A DNA stretch of 64,000 bases from Dillenia suffruticosa (Eukaryota > Streptophyta > Magnoliopsida > Dilleniales > Dilleniaceae), in assembly GCA_033439265.1 (NCBI GenBank), contig JAVTVX010000010.1:2976001-3040000 (forward strand). Reading direction: 5' to 3'. Positions 33,345 through 46,619 of the stretch are shown here, one piece after another. The notes under the pieces were generated by a model that did no database searches, was not told the origin of the DNA, and was given only the letters and a program-made list of their open reading frames with translations. Positions within the stretch are counted from its first letter, which is position 1. Each line of letters starts with the position of its first letter. The position numbers were made by a program, and so were the translations under genes.

Positions 33345-33600
33345 CATTTGTTCGAGAGAAAGTGGGTCGTGCCTACCCAACCGAGAGATACATCTCTTCT
33401 TGCCAACATGTTTGTCCGATAGAGTGGACCATACTTACCTAAAAAGGAGATACATCCCTTGTTGTCAGTACATTCATTCGATAGAATGGGCCTTACCTAC
33501 CTAGTGGCGAGATACATTCCTTGTTGTTGGCACATTTATTCGACAAAATGGGTCGTATGTGCCCAGCAGGGAGATACATTCGTTATTGTCATCATTCAAT
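33345..33600. repeat. Four-copy tandem repeat of about 60-62 bp
   Basis: Each unit has a TTCGA-AGA-TGGG start, a CCTACC core and GGAGATACATYCSTTGTTG. The unit resembles the LTR stretch near 30680-30720 (GTGCCTACCCATTTGGGAGA), so the array seems to have grown from LTR sequence. It lies where pol is missing. Confidence 0.8.
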
Positions 33601-33639
33601 AAAGCGTGTTTGGTGACACGTACTCAGTGTGATAGGTTC

Positions 33640-34225
33640 TTCACGAGAGGTTAATAAAGCGAATTGTTACAAGTGAGGTAATTATAGTATAATCAATACA
33701 ACAAATACTAAGATTAGGTACTGTAAAATATCGAACCAGTGGTTCTACGGAAGTAATTTTAATGGAAAGAGGTTCAGGATTACTTGAGAGATTCACTGAG
33801 GATTCCAGATCACAAGAAAGTGTTCCAATACCCATGGAGGTCCTGAACTTGGCTTTCATATGTATTGTGCTCGGCAGTGCCTGCAAGGGATTCAAGTCAG
33901 GCCAACCCAGGATAATGTTATAAAGTAAAGGTACCTTGATCACGTTAAATATCATTGTAGCTGTTGCATGATCGAGCAGAGTCTCGAGAGTGATAAGAAA
34001 CAAAATAGTGCCTTCGGGGTATATTCATTCACTTGAGAGTCCTTTGATTGGTCTGACGTGAGACTGTAAGTGCGTTTGAGTGAATCTCATGTGCTGAAAA
34101 GTATTCCAATAGAGAAGGTTACAGTCAGCCACCTAATTCATGAAGATTCTCCTTATTTCATATTGTCCGATCTTTACAATGATGACAAAAGAGTCATGTC
34201 GATCTGGATCAACCTTACCAAATCG
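33640..34225 (-). pseudogene. Tat protease-region remnant
   Basis: On the minus strand the frame 34003-33641 reads FLITLETLLDHATATMIFNV, then LYNIILGWPDLNPLQALPST and MKAKFRTSMGIGTL. This matches the protease-to-RT linker of Tat elements, where relatives have YNAILGRP and STYHLKMKFPT. The upstream active-site region (usually DGGSSADIL) is recognisable only as a stop-interrupted VADCNLLYW near 34105. No RT follows. It is inactive. Confidence 0.7.
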
Positions 34226-34239
34226 TCATCACTAAAACT

Positions 34240-35843
34240 AATCATTGTCTTTCCTTCTTAGGCTGCTTCTTGGCACGCATGACAAGGAATTCCTTAGATG
34301 TGGAGCCTAATGGCTCAATCTTGTGAAAGATTGGGGCCACTATCCACCCAATCTTGTTCGATCGTGTACATCCTCGACCATGTAATACCATTAAAATGTG
34401 AGCGAGAAGATAAGGGTCTGAGGGATTGTACTCACTTTGTACTTGGAGAATCACTCTATCCGATCGATTGTGGGCATCTTCCTGAGTGGGTTGCTCAGCA
34501 TGCTCACTCTCGCGCCTTGTAATATGCGAGCCCTGAGGAGAGAGGCCTTCCCTTTCTACGCTTATGAATATTTGGAGTCGACCACTTTGAACGAGAAACT
34601 CCAGTTCGTCTTTAAGTTTCTTGCATTCGTCTATCATATGGCCATAGTCTTAATGAAAATGATAATATTGCTTCTTGTCCTTTTTCGAATCGTTTTCTGT
34701 AGAGCGAGGGGGCCATCTGACGTAAAATTTGTTCCACATGTTCAATCTTTTTTTAGCGGTTTCCCCAGAGATCTTTATCATTAATGCAACCTTCATTTTG
34801 CTCATTCATGGAGTTGTATATGGTACCTCTAAGAAATTAGATTATCCACCGTTAGTCAGTAATGTGGGTTGGCTTGGATTACTTAGTGTTGCGAGTCAAT
34901 ATCTTTCCGGTTGTGTAAGGCCAGTCACTGCAATCAGAAAAAAAGAAAATTCCTAGCTCGGGGTCAGGAGTTAGAAAGTCTAAAGACAAAGGAAATAGGT
35001 CAAGCAAGAGGACTTAGACAATGCGAAAACACAACAATCCCCATTACCTCCATACAAGAAATTTGAAGTAGAACTTGACTTGTTGTCTTGTTTAAACGAG
35101 TGTAACTTGAGAACCTTCATTGTTAAGGAGGCCCTTGTCAGGCTCTCTAAGATAAGGGCTATCGAGGCGATCAGCTGTGTTCGTTCTGGCTAGTCAGTTT
35201 TGTCTTTTGTCAAATGCTTCAGCATCCTCTGCAACAATGTACTTTTCAGCACATGTGTAAAATTCCTGGATGATAGACAAAGGATTCTTCGTGATGGATG
35301 TTTTCATCCCCAACGGCCGAAACCCTGTGAGCAATGCCACAATACGATGGAGTGGTGTCTAGACCCGAGACCTTCATCATCCCAATTTTTAATTTATCAA
35401 GAAAGTCTCTCAGTGACTCAACATCCCTCTGCCATAATGAGAGGAAGGATGTGGATTTTCTCTTAGCCCTTCTACTAATCATGAAGTGCATCTCGAACTG
35501 TTATCGAAATTGAGAAAAAATCTTGATACTAAACGGGAGAAACAAATTGAACTATGTCAGCGTATTACCCTCAAGGTCATAGGAAAGTGCTTGCACATGA
35601 CTGCGTCTGACATGTCTCTCAAGACCATTACCATCACGAAGTGAGCGACATGGTCCTGGGATTGGCAGTGCCATCATACCTCTCCATAAGAGGGAGAAGC
35701 ATGTTACGAGGCATCAGTTCTGTAGAAACCTTGGAGTTGATGGTAAGAGATCAATAACATATTGAAAGAGTTCGTCTCTTCTCGCGTTGGCATGTCTGAA
35801 TTCATCTGCTATGAGTTCCTTGACCTGTTTCCTCATATCGTTA
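34240..35843 (-). pseudogene. Tat gag, central and C-terminal part
   Basis: Just inside the insertion point the minus strand reads DMRKQVKELIADEFRHANAR, continuous with the N-terminal part at 57820-58211. The retrotransposon gag domain near 35490-35330 gives ISRRAKRKSTSFLSLWQRDV and SLRDFLDKLKIGM. The C-terminal segment 34637-34242 has CKKLKDELEFLVQSGRLQIF, the usual Tat gag tail. Stops and frameshifts interrupt it throughout (for example after FLQN near 35725). Confidence 0.8.
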
Positions 35844-36059
35844 CACTACAATGGAAATGACATATGGAGACGGACGAAAACCGTGAGAAAAAAGTGATAA
35901 AACCATCTATAAAGTTTTCTCCGACGGATAGGGCTTCAATTAGGTATATAGGGATCGGGATAGAGCTATGTCGACACTTGTCATGACCGTTGGAGCATGT
36001 TAAATTTTCGGACGGCTAGAAAAGTATCGGTAAAAATCGATATTATATCATTAATCGTA

Positions 36060-36800
36060 AAGGGTGAGTAAAATTATAATTTTTATCGTCACTTGTAAAG
36101 GATTAGTAAATATTACTAATTTTATTGTCGGTCATTGTGTTAGTAAATATTACTACATTTATTATCGCTTACAGAAGTATTGGATTAGTAAATGTTACTA
36201 CTTTTATTGTCGTTTACAAAATTGTTGGGTTAGTAATTGTTACTACTTTTATTTTCGCTTACAGACTTATTGGTTAATAAATGTTCTTATCTTTTCTATC
36301 GCTTACAGAATTGTTGGGTTAGTAAATGTTACTACTTTTATTGTCGTTTAAAGACTTATTGTTTAGTAAATATTACTATATTTACTATCGCTTACAAAAT
36401 TATTGAGTTAGTAAATATTACTACTTTTATTGTCGTTTACAGACTTATTGGTTAGTAAATATTACTACTTTTATTGTCGTTTACAGAAATATTGGGTTAG
36501 TAAATGTTACTACCTTTATTGTCGGTTACAGAATTATTGGTTTAGTAAATGTTACTATATTTATTATCAAAGGAATAGTAAATATTACTACTTTTAGTAT
36601 CGTTTTTGTTGGTAAGTAAATTTTACTACTTTTATTATCGCTTAGAATATGCGGTTAAAGAGTTGTTACTTATTTATTACTTATTATCAGTAACCAAATG
36701 TTACTACTATTTTGGTCGGTTATCACAACGTTAGTAAATGTTATGATATGTTAATACAAATATTACTACTCTATCGTTAAAATATTACTACTTTATCCTC
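36060..36800. repeat. Subterminal tandem array of CACTA-A, left side (period 44-45 bp)
   Basis: About a dozen units share TTAGTAAATGTTACTACTTT followed by ATTGTCGTTTACAGA. Starts near 36097, 36142, 36186, 36231, 36319, 36364, 36409, 36454, 36499 and 36543 show a steady 44-45 bp period. The array loosens after 36560. Because 45 is a multiple of three, it produces a misleading open frame at 36064-36455. Confidence 0.85.
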
Positions 36801-37259
36801 AAGAAAATGTTACAATTGTGGATTAGAAAAGAGTTAGTAAATATTATAAATATCATATCATAGGAAATGAATTACTTTTTATATCATCATGGAATATATA
36901 TGATAATGTTACAGACATATTACAATAGAAAGAAAAAGATTATAACTTCCTCTCAGTACATATTTTCATATGTTCTGAAATGAAAAGTTAGTAGCAAAAA
37001 TGTTAACTTGGAGCACCCAAAAAATTCCAGTATCCGTAGCATCCGGTTTCAGGATCCACCGTGATTGTAGTATCATTCTATAGTAATGAAATTAATATAA
37101 TTATAAGGTATATTATAAAAATTTGTACATTTAAATATTAACTTTGGGGATGGACTCAGGAAGTGGTGATTATGATGATGGTTGGTTTCAATGTCCACTC
37201 CCAGCATCTTATATTGAATGAAGCTAACAATTTATAAGAAGTAAAGAAATGATTCAAAT

Positions 37260-37560
37260 CGCACCTTCGACTCCACTTGGTTGATTCAAATCATTCATTT
37301 CAACCAACATACATTTCCCCTTTTCTAAATCCCAGACATCTTGACAAGGGTCTCTACATTTTCTTTTGAGAACTAGTACAAATTAAAAATAAAAAATAGA
37401 TAATATAGTAATTCCATAGAAATATATTATTAAAAAGAAATGATCTATTTTTAAACATAAACAAAAACAAATCCAAACCTGTGATATCATCTTCGAATAA
37501 TTGGGCTTCTTCAAAGTCAACTTGTTCTTCGGATGGTTATAATTCTTTGTGTTCAGCTAC
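37260..37560 (-). pseudogene. Possible Ptta/En-Spm-type transposase gene scrap of CACTA-A
   Basis: The minus strand gives EEQVDFEEAQLFEDDITG (37550-37480) and, after an intron-like gap, CRDPCQDVWDLEKGKCMLVE then NDLNQPSGVEGA (37370-37260). The WDLEKGKC / NQP.GVEG pattern resembles the plant En/Spm second-ORF domain. A TAA lies upstream and the frame ends soon after. It is short and unsearched, so the call is tentative. Confidence 0.45.
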
Positions 37561-37669
37561 AATGATCATTTTTTATTTATTTCGTCTCATATTTTTCGTT
37601 GAAAATTTTTTGTTGAAAATATTTGATGGAATGAGACACTACAAAAAAACTTGTATTTAGCCACAAATT

Positions 37670-38370
37670 TTGCGATGAAAATTTAAGAAATATTCGTCGC
37701 TAAATTATTTAGCGACCAATTTTTCAACAAACAGAATTTGTCGCTAATAACTCGTCGCAAAATTTTCCGACAAAAAATATGAAATTTGTCGCCAATTAGC
37801 AACAGATTATAGTTCGTCGCAAATATTAGCAACCAAAACTTTTTAGTTGCAATTTTCCAACAAAATTTGCGACGAAACATTTTGTCGGAAAAATTTCCAA
37901 CAATAAAATATTTGTTGCAAAAATTGTTGCACAAATTAGCAACCAATAATTTTTTGTAGCAATTTTCCGACCAATTTTCCAACAAAATAGTATGTTTCAA
38001 TTTTCTCTGTCGGAAAATTCGTCGGATAAATTAGCATCAAAAAATTTTTTGTTGCAATTTTGCGACCAACACAACGACGAATATTTTTTGTCACAAATTA
38101 GCGACAAATTTTGTCATTGCAAATTTCCAGCAATAGTTTTTTGTTGCTAAAATTTGCAACAAAATCTGCGACGAAATTATTTTCGTCGCAATTTGCGACA
38201 AAATTTATTTGTGAGATAATTTGTCGCAATTCTGCGACTAAATCAGCGACGGCTTTTGCGACGAATTTTGCAACGAAATCTTAAAAATTCAGCAACAAAT
38301 TTTGCAACGAATGTCAAAATCAGCGACGAATTTAGCGACAAATATAGAAAATTTGCGAAAAAAAATTTAA
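37670..38370. repeat. Left subterminal repeat region of CACTA-B
   Basis: Many degenerate copies of GCGACGAAT / ATTCGTCGC and AATTTTGCGAC occur at short intervals. In CACTA elements such repeats bind the second-ORF protein and bring the ends together. Confidence 0.85.
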
Positions 38371-38705
38371 TTTGTTTAATATTTGCACCAAATTTCCATA
38401 TATATCATATTCCTCCCTGATAGTCTCAACCAACCAGTTTATGAACTAAACCACCAACATCATCATCAACAAATCATCCAGGGTACCATCGAACAGCCAT
38501 GAATACGAAATTTATGCAGTATCTACTCATTCAAATAACTGACCATCTAATAGTATGAATGAACTAATAATTAAAAAAACACTACCATCGTCATGAAATA
38601 ATATTAAACAGTACTAAATAAGTTACAGAATATCAAATTTGTAGAAGTAAAAATGAAATTCTAATGAGAAATCTAATTAAATATAAACGTGAAATAAAAA
38701 TTGTT

Positions 38706-40870
38706 TCAAGAAACATTATCACCATCATCGTCACCATCACCATTACCGTCACCGCCACCATCACCATCACCATCACCATCACCATCACCAAATATGTCAA
38801 AATCATCATCACCATCATTTGGAGGAGATAGAGAAGGGGGAATCGAACTTGAAGCGAAGACTAGCTGAAAATGCTGCATTATAAGCTTCTGTTGTGCGCG
38901 AAACTCTTCAAATTCATTGTCTCTTCGCTGCTGTTCAACGCGCATGGCTTGAAGTTCATTGTCTCTTCACTGCTGTTCTACGCGCATGACTTGAAGTTCA
39001 TTGTCTTTTTGTGCTAACAGCTCCTTCATGTGGCTCAACTCTTGGTTCATTTGCATTAATTCTGCTCTTACTGGTGTCTGGCCAGAAGAACTTAGACCAC
39101 TGAGTCTGCAAGTTCTGCTCAACGAGCCCATCCCAAGTACTCTTCCCTTCTTTGCTCCACCAGTTGCCTCGAGCCATAAAGCCATATCATTAACAGATGG
39201 CTCAGACGTTGCAGCATCATCACTACCACTGGAATTTCTAAGTAGAAGCTGGTCATATTTCTCCTGCATTATCGTATAAGAAATTAGAAGAAAAATAAAA
39301 TAACAATATACTAAAATATCCAACGAAAAATAGAAGTGTCAATTAACAGTTGAACAATTTTCTAAAAAATATAACAAATAAAGTAAGAATACAAAATTGT
39401 ATTTCTCATTAAGCGATTGACAGTAAGCAATAAGACACAAAAATTATCTTTGTCAATCAAATATTATAAATTTAATACACTTATGGAATTCAAATTACAC
39501 ATACTTATATTTATATATTTTGTTGCTTAATCCATTAAAATGATATTTACATAATGAGGAGTGTTGTAATTGAAATTAAAATTCGACTACTATTATCAGT
39601 TTGAAACTATAACAGATCGAATAAAGGAAAAAATTATACTATACGTGACATAATGAACCAACCATTTGGAATGGACGTAACAAATTTGATATTATGTATT
39701 TTCTAATTATACTTTATAATGAAAAATATATATATATATATATATGAATTTGAAATGAAACGTTCAATTTAAGTATTTGAGAAATTATTGGAATAGACAA
39801 ATCTATTAAATTCTTATTATAATGTTGTGATGATAAATTGAGCATAATATGTTCAAATAAAAGTTTTTATAAAATAATTTAAAATTTTGAAATTACATAC
39901 CATAACCGTTCTAGCTCTCTCCCCACTCCAGGTCTTATCTTTTTTCTGAAAAGTCCGTGCGAAAGTCTCTATGATGGCGGTGATCCCATTTCCTTGGTCT
40001 AAAAACAAAACACCGTTAGATGAATTAATGAAAAAATAAATGAATTAAATACAAAAGAATGGTAATAGAACCAAATTACCATTCTAATTCTATGTTCATC
40101 AATATTGATTGAGCCTCCCGCATAAGTAGCAGATGATTCCCCAGAATTATAAGCTCGATTTATTTTATTTTGCTCACTCCTCCGTTAGCTCTCATCGGAA
40201 TCCCAGAAATTTAAAATGTTGAGCCAATTTTCTTCGGTGATGCAGTGTGGCTTATTTCGGCTCTTTTTGGCATGATTCAGTACACCTCGGATGTGATGAC
40301 CGCATTTTTTTTTTAAATATTCTTCTTATTTCAAGCTCCTCGGTCTCATCCCAATTGAACTTTCGCTAAAAAAAAACAAGTTGTTATATTTAAATTATAC
40401 ACTGAATTGTATATTTAAACTTAGAGGCCTCATTTACCTTGAATTCTCTCCACCATAGCTCTTTGATATCATCTGGAGTACTTGTGTATGACATCGATGC
40501 TCCTCCCCAATGGTTGTTAATGATTCTATTCAGCTCATGAATAACATACACAGAATTTGTGAATCTATCATAAAATTAGAAAAAAAAAATGGTTAGTAAA
40601 AAAAATTTTTAAATAAAGTAATAAATTGTGATAATATTTCAAAATTTAATACTTACAAATCTTCGCAAGAGGATATCACCTCTCGCGTATCTTCCCCTTC
40701 AACGTGTGAATCTTGCATTGAAGGTACAATTGAAGGTGCAACTGATGGAAACGGTGAAGGTATATCAGTACAAGGCGAAGGGGCATGGGAAGGTGCAGCT
40801 GAAACGGACGGTGACGCCGAGGAGTTTGGTTTTGCATTAGAAGATCGTCTATGTCCTCCACGTTGAAACT
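38706..40870 (-). pseudogene. CACTA-B second ORF (plant En/Spm transposase, PF03004-like), disabled
   Basis: Exons inferred on the minus strand: about 40870-40657 (Ser/Pro-rich), 40564-40438 (TNSVYVIHELNRIINNHWGG), from 40365 (KFNWDETEELEIRRIF, then HHIRGVL and KPHCITEENWLNIL), a short one near 39960, and about 39270-38706. The last encodes MALWLEATGGAKKGRVLGMG, the family C-terminal motif, then a Glu/Gln/Arg-rich coiled-coil region with a repeated MRVEQQRRDNE, and ends in a Gly-Asp run. The family protein binds subterminal repeats and regulates transposition. Defects: an A run of 10 instead of 9 near 40310 shifts the frame, a TAA follows SDES near 40180, and a TGA lies at 38967. Exon ends are approximate. 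Confidence 0.8.
38727..38795. repeat. CACCAT/CATCAC microsatellite in the CACTA-B second ORF
   Basis: Hexanucleotide repeats of ATCACC encode the Gly-Asp run at the protein's C-terminus on the minus strand. Confidence 0.85.
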
Positions 40871-41164
40871 ATAACAAGAGTTTTTTCTTGCAAGCAATGA
40901 ATATTGCATGATTATAAAAAATATAATAGAGTATATGAAGAAACATACCATATTTAAATTGTCGTCAGAAATGATCTATAAAAAAAGAAAATATATTAGC
41001 AAATAATATTTCGAAAATGAAACATGAGGCACTAAATATAACATACAAATTGAGAAATTTAAAATACAAATCTAAATGTATTTTCACATGAAAACAGTAA
41101 AATAAAATTTCATATGATGTTAGACAATTTTAATAAATCTTAAAAAAACAATACTTATCGACGA

Positions 41165-44100
41165 TCAAAAATCAAAGTCATTATTGTCATCATCATCCTC
41201 ATTATCAGAGTCTTCAACATCAAATTCTACCTCATCTTCATCCTCATCTTCATCATCTGTCTCCAAATCAGGTTCTTCATCGCCAGACTCATGAATTTCA
41301 TTTTGATCCACATCTATCATTACTACATGTGGATCTCATAATGTTGGAATAATATATTCCTCAGTCTGAAACGTATTGGCAACTTCCATTTGTTGATATG
41401 CCATGTCTTCCCAACGTTCCTCAATTTTCTTTCGTGCTTTCGTTTTACAAACAGCCCACCAATCAATTTTGTCACGTTTCAAACTAGGATATGAAGTATA
41501 ATACACTTGAATCACTTGTTGTGCCAATACGAATGGTTCATATCTTTTATAAAATTTTTTATGATTTATATCAACCAATTTAAACTTTGGATGCATATTC
41601 ATCCCTTTTACGAGGTCAAACCATTGGCACATAAATAAAACGACTCGCAACTCTGCTCCAGTGTACTCAACCTCTATAATTTCATCCAACAAACCATAAA
41701 ACTCATCTTTTACACCTCCATCGTTGGATGACTGAACACAAACACCACTATTCATAGTAGCTTTTCCGGTTCCATATTCTTGAGTGTGAAAATTATACCC
41801 GTTTATAAAATACGATGGCCAAGTTCGCACCGTCAAATTTGGACCCCAGGACAGATTAAGTAACAATTCTTGTTCAACTTGATATTGATTACATTGAACC
41901 TGAAGTAAAATAAATGTGTTATTTTTTTAATAATCAAATAGATATAAAATTTAAAATTCGTAAAACTAACATATGTTTTGAACCATGCTGCAAAATCTTC
42001 ATCGCACACACGATTGAACTCATGCATCGATAGTTTAGACCGTGAATGTTGAAAAATCCTACGATTAAAGAAAACAATTTATGTCAACAATTTTATCAAA
42101 AAAGAACACATTTTTTATATTTGAGAAAAAATGACTTACTCGAAGTATGGCGTAACTTCTGGACAGTTCAGTAAAATATATGTATGGGATGCCCGCCATT
42201 CTTTCGCAGTTAAATATCTAACCTTACATGACCCACTTGGTCGACCGAGATAGTTGAAAATAGAGAATGATTTTAATTTAGGATCAACAGGACCCTCATC
42301 ATTTCTACCGGCGCGCCGTCTCTTACACTGGACATGAGGCTCGAAATAATATGAAGCAAAAGTTGTCACTTCCTCCGCAATGTATGCATTAACAATAGAT
42401 GCTTCAACCCGTGCCTTATTTTTCACTTTTCTCTTCAAATGATATAAAAATCTAATTGATATGGAATAAAAAGTGTATCAGAAAATGATATATAATAAAT
42501 TTAGTACATTGACATGCACTATAAATATTATTATGATGAGAATGTGAAAAAGTTACCTTTCAAATGGATACATCCATCGATATTGGACGGGACCTGCAAT
42601 TCTTGCCTCATAAGGCAAGTGAACCAAAAGGTGTTCCATGGAATCAAAAAATGAAGGAGGAAAAATCATTTCTAAATTACATAAAATGATAGGGATATCT
42701 CTCTCCAATTTCGCCATATGTGATTCCTTTAATACTGTCGAGCAAATATCATGCAGGAAAATACTTAACTCTGTAATGACGGTCCATACAAAATCTAGTA
42801 ATAGTTCCTTAAAAGCAATCGGAATCAATCTTTCCATAAATATGTGACAATCATGACTTTTCAAACCAATCAACTTGCATTCTTTCATATCTACACATCT
42901 CCCAAGATTTGAGGCATAACCATCAGGAAATCTAAGGGATTTCAACTATTCACAAACTTTCCGTCTCTGATCCTTATTTATTGTATAAATTGCCTTTCGT
43001 TTTGGTCCCTTACTACTTCCATCCGCATCAAGTGTAGGCCGATTACAAAGAAGCCGCATATCTTTTCTCGCATTCAAGTTATCTTTCGTTTTTCCAGAGA
43101 CATCCATCAATATATTAATCAGATTATCGAAAACATTTTTCTCGATATGCATCGAATCGAGATTATGATGAATCAGATGGGTCTTCCAATATGGTAAATC
43201 CCAAAATATACTCCGTTTGGTCCATTTATGTACACTTCCATATCCGTACGTTGTACCATGTGGGTCTTCAATCGCAGATGGAAATTGAGACACTTGCTCC
43301 CAAATTTGTTGACCAGTTAATCTCAACGGAGGAGGTGTTTTTTCAAATTTATTTTTCGTAAATTCATCTTTATTTCTTCTAAATTTATGATTTCGTGGCA
43401 AAAATTGTCTATGACAATCAAAATAATTCGCCTTCTTACCATATTTCAATCTGAATGACTTAGATCTCTCTATACATATTGGACATCCTAAAACCCCAGC
43501 AGTACTCCATCCCGATAGCATGCCATAAACTGGGAAGTCATTTATCGTCCAAAGAAGAATTGCTTTCATTACAAACATCTGCTCAGTGTTAACATCATAC
43601 GTAAGAACACCATTATCCCATAACTGTTTTAACTCCGCAATCAATGGTTGCATATAAACATCAATCAACTTCTTCGGATTTTGCGGGCCCGATATAACCA
43701 ATGTCAAAAACATATAGGGTGTTTTCATACACATACCCGGAAGAAAATTATAAGGAGTTAATATCACTGGCCAACATGAATAACTTTTTCCCGATTTTCC
43801 AAATGGAGCAAAGCCATCAGCACAAAGACCTAACCTAATGTTTCGAGTCTCTCTTGCAAATTCAGGATATGTCATATCAAAATTTTTCCACACCTCTGTA
43901 TCCGAAGGATGACACATTAACCCTTCCTCTGTTTGATGATTTGCATGCCAAGTCATATATTCAGCAGTAGCTTTCGATACATAAAGTCTTTGCAATCTAG
44001 GAGTCAAGGGCAAATAAAACATTTGCTTGAATGGTTTACGTCGCTCAGTACGACCTGCTGTCCTAGTACTCTTGTACCTACTTTGGTTACAGAATTTACA

Positions 44101-44921
44101 AAATTGTACATTTTCATCAGCTCCCCAAAACAACATGCAACCATTTATGCATACATCAATTCTTTCCACCGGAAGGCCCAAGTCATTCACCAACTTTTTC
44201 ATACTATAAAAGTCATTCGGCATTATATGATCACGAGGCAATACTTCTCCCATTACTTGAACAATATCATTGAAGCAATTCTCAGACATATTATGCTCTG
44301 CCTTAACATTTAACATTCTAGCCGTTAATGACAATTTAGTGTGGGTGTCACAACCAACCCATAACGGTTCATCTACAGCTCTCAACATTTCTTGAAATTG
44401 GTTACAAAAATAATTCTCATCTTGCACATTCTCATCGACACATGTTGCTTCTACCCCCTCCAATGGTGATGCATAACTTGTAGGTACATCTTGATTTGTT
44501 GGTACAGAACTAGAACTTGCATAGTTTGTTTGGTGAAAAAAATTATGACCCGCTGCATCAAATACTATCTGCTGATATGGATTTAACTGATCATAACAAT
44601 TGTTATCCCCTCTACTTGAATAATCCAAATTTCGCACATACTCTTCATCAGATATAAACGGTTCACCATGACAAGTCCAATTGCAATAATTTAACGTAAA
44701 ACCAAATTCACAAAGATGTTCCCTAACTTTATCACATACATGAAATTTGTCATTACCACACTTTCTACACGGACACCTTAACTTATTTCCATCCATAAAC
44801 TCAACTTTACTAATAGCGAAATTCAAGAATTGTTCCACCCCACAAATAAACTCATCAGTTAAACCACGACGATCAGGTAAATTCTTATTATACATCCAAT
44901 TTCTTTCGTTTTGCATTGTCG
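41165..44921 (-). pseudogene. CACTA-B transposase (tnp2 / TNPD type), disabled by nonsense codons
   Basis: The coding start is ATG at 44916, five bases after an AG acceptor; a leader exon probably ends near 45212. The large exon 44921-42557 carries the transposase-associated domain (WMYNKNLPDRRGLTDEF, CPCRKCGN) and the tnp2 domain (LGLCADGFAPFGKSGKSY, PVYGMLSGWSTAGVLGCPIC, NLDSMHIEKNVFDNLI), then a DUF4218 region (SLRFPDGYASNLGRCVDM). Further exons are about 42451-42140, 42058-41971 and 41899-41165 (DUF4216: FINGYNFHTQEYGTGK, VVLFMCQWFDL), ending in an acidic tail. Two stops break it: TAG at 42946-42948 where relatives have Trp (KVCE-stop-LKSLRFP), and TGA at 41336-41338 after IIPTL, with the frame open beyond it. 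The family cuts and rejoins DNA in the nucleus. Confidence 0.9.
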
Positions 44922-46302
44922 CTGTTAAAAAAATAAATATTAATAAATTAATTAATAACAAACTATATATTATACTGAAAAAATAACATTAATAAGAAAT
45001 AACGAACATCTAATAACAAAACATTTTAAAATTATTTAACATATTTTCAGAAAATTTAACAAATATAAAAACGTTGAGTCGAAAAAAATAACAAAATAAT
45101 TTATAACTATTGCATTTCGCGAATTCACAACATACATACATTGAAACTAGGCATAAGGGATATAAAACAAAGAAAATGAAATAAAATATACGAAAAAATA
45201 TATATACCTCGACCGCTTTAAGACAAGAATTTCTCCCCTCTAATTGAACAACACGTCCAATCAACGCAAACACATCTGCAATGCAAAACCATTAATGTTA
45301 TTTAGAATTAATCTAATATTAAAATATACAATCGAAAATGAACTCTACTCTTACATAAAGTTCAAAGCATATTATTTGTTGTTTCAACAAAGGGAATAGA
45401 ATTATAGCAAATTATACCATTTTTATTTGTTATTTCTCAAATTTTGTTTGTATTTAAATTCTAACATGAGACAAACAATCAAAAACGATTGAATCGTCTA
45501 CCTAAAATACCTTTATTTGTAGAAAATTAAATCAATAATTTAGTTTGTACTCAAAACATTTATCATAAATTTATAATTATTATTATCAAAAAATTTGAGT
45601 TGAGCCAGTTTAATTTAGATCAAAGCATACTTAAATGGGTAAGTAGAGATGGTAAATTTCAAGTTTACCATATGTTTTTGATTTTTATCATGGGAGGATA
45701 TAATTTCAAGTTTGAAACAAATTTTTTTTAATACATAGAGAGAATTCGAAACAAATTTGCAAAAGAGAAAAACTATCCAGCATGTTAGTATTTGAAAGCT
45801 TTGTATTCAAAAGAGAATGCTAATAGAAATTTTTAAAAGGGTTTAGAAGTGATAAACAAGATAAATTCAATACTTTCATTACACATAATTTAAAGTGGAT
45901 ATTAAAGCATGACTCGTTACAAGAAAAACGCCCACCGATTGCCGAGTGAGTAAACATGCGGCTGTGGTTAATGGATTAAGGGATTAAATAGGGGTATACT
46001 TAAAATAGTTTTAAGCATAAATTATTTTGTAGATAATTTACTAATATTTAATAATTATATTAGATTCAACACTATTCGATTCGTATTAAATTAAACATTT
46101 AAAAGATAATAAATAAAAATTAAATTTAAAGTTTTATTTAAAGAGTATCGACGTTTGGTCGATATAAATTAGGTGTTTGATTTAAATATAAATTATAGTA
46201 CTAAACAATAATTAATAATGTTCTTATGTAGATATCCTAATAATAAAAAAAATGATTTTATTTATGTATTTTTTGAATATACATACAATAATAACAATTA
46301 AT

Positions 46303-46588
46303 AATGCCCCTCCCCGGGTCGGCCCCGCCTGCGAAGATGCGGGCGGGGCCTTCTCGTCCAAGATCCAGCCTCTGTGGCCGGATCTCAGCGGGGGGAGGCG
46401 CTGCGGCGCCTCCCCCGGTCGGCCCCGCCTGCGAAGATGCGGGCGGGGCCATCCCGTCCCAGATCCGGCCTCTGTGGCCGGATCTCAGCGGGGGAGGCGC
46501 TGCGGCGCCTCCCCCGCCGTTGAAAGCAGCCCGGGGGAGGGGCGCTGCCCTTCCCCCGCCACGATCCGGCGCCATTGCATCCGGATCT

Positions 46589-46619
<31 letters not shown>

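Noticed and set aside
36064-36455. A Tyr/Cys-rich repetitive open frame
   Set aside because: It is explained by a tandem array whose period is 45, a multiple of three, which keeps one frame open by chance.
42946-42948. Natural stop of the CACTA-B transposase at this TAG
   Set aside because: The frame continues directly with conserved DUF4218 sequence (LKSLRFPDGYASNL), so the stop is a mutation within the gene.
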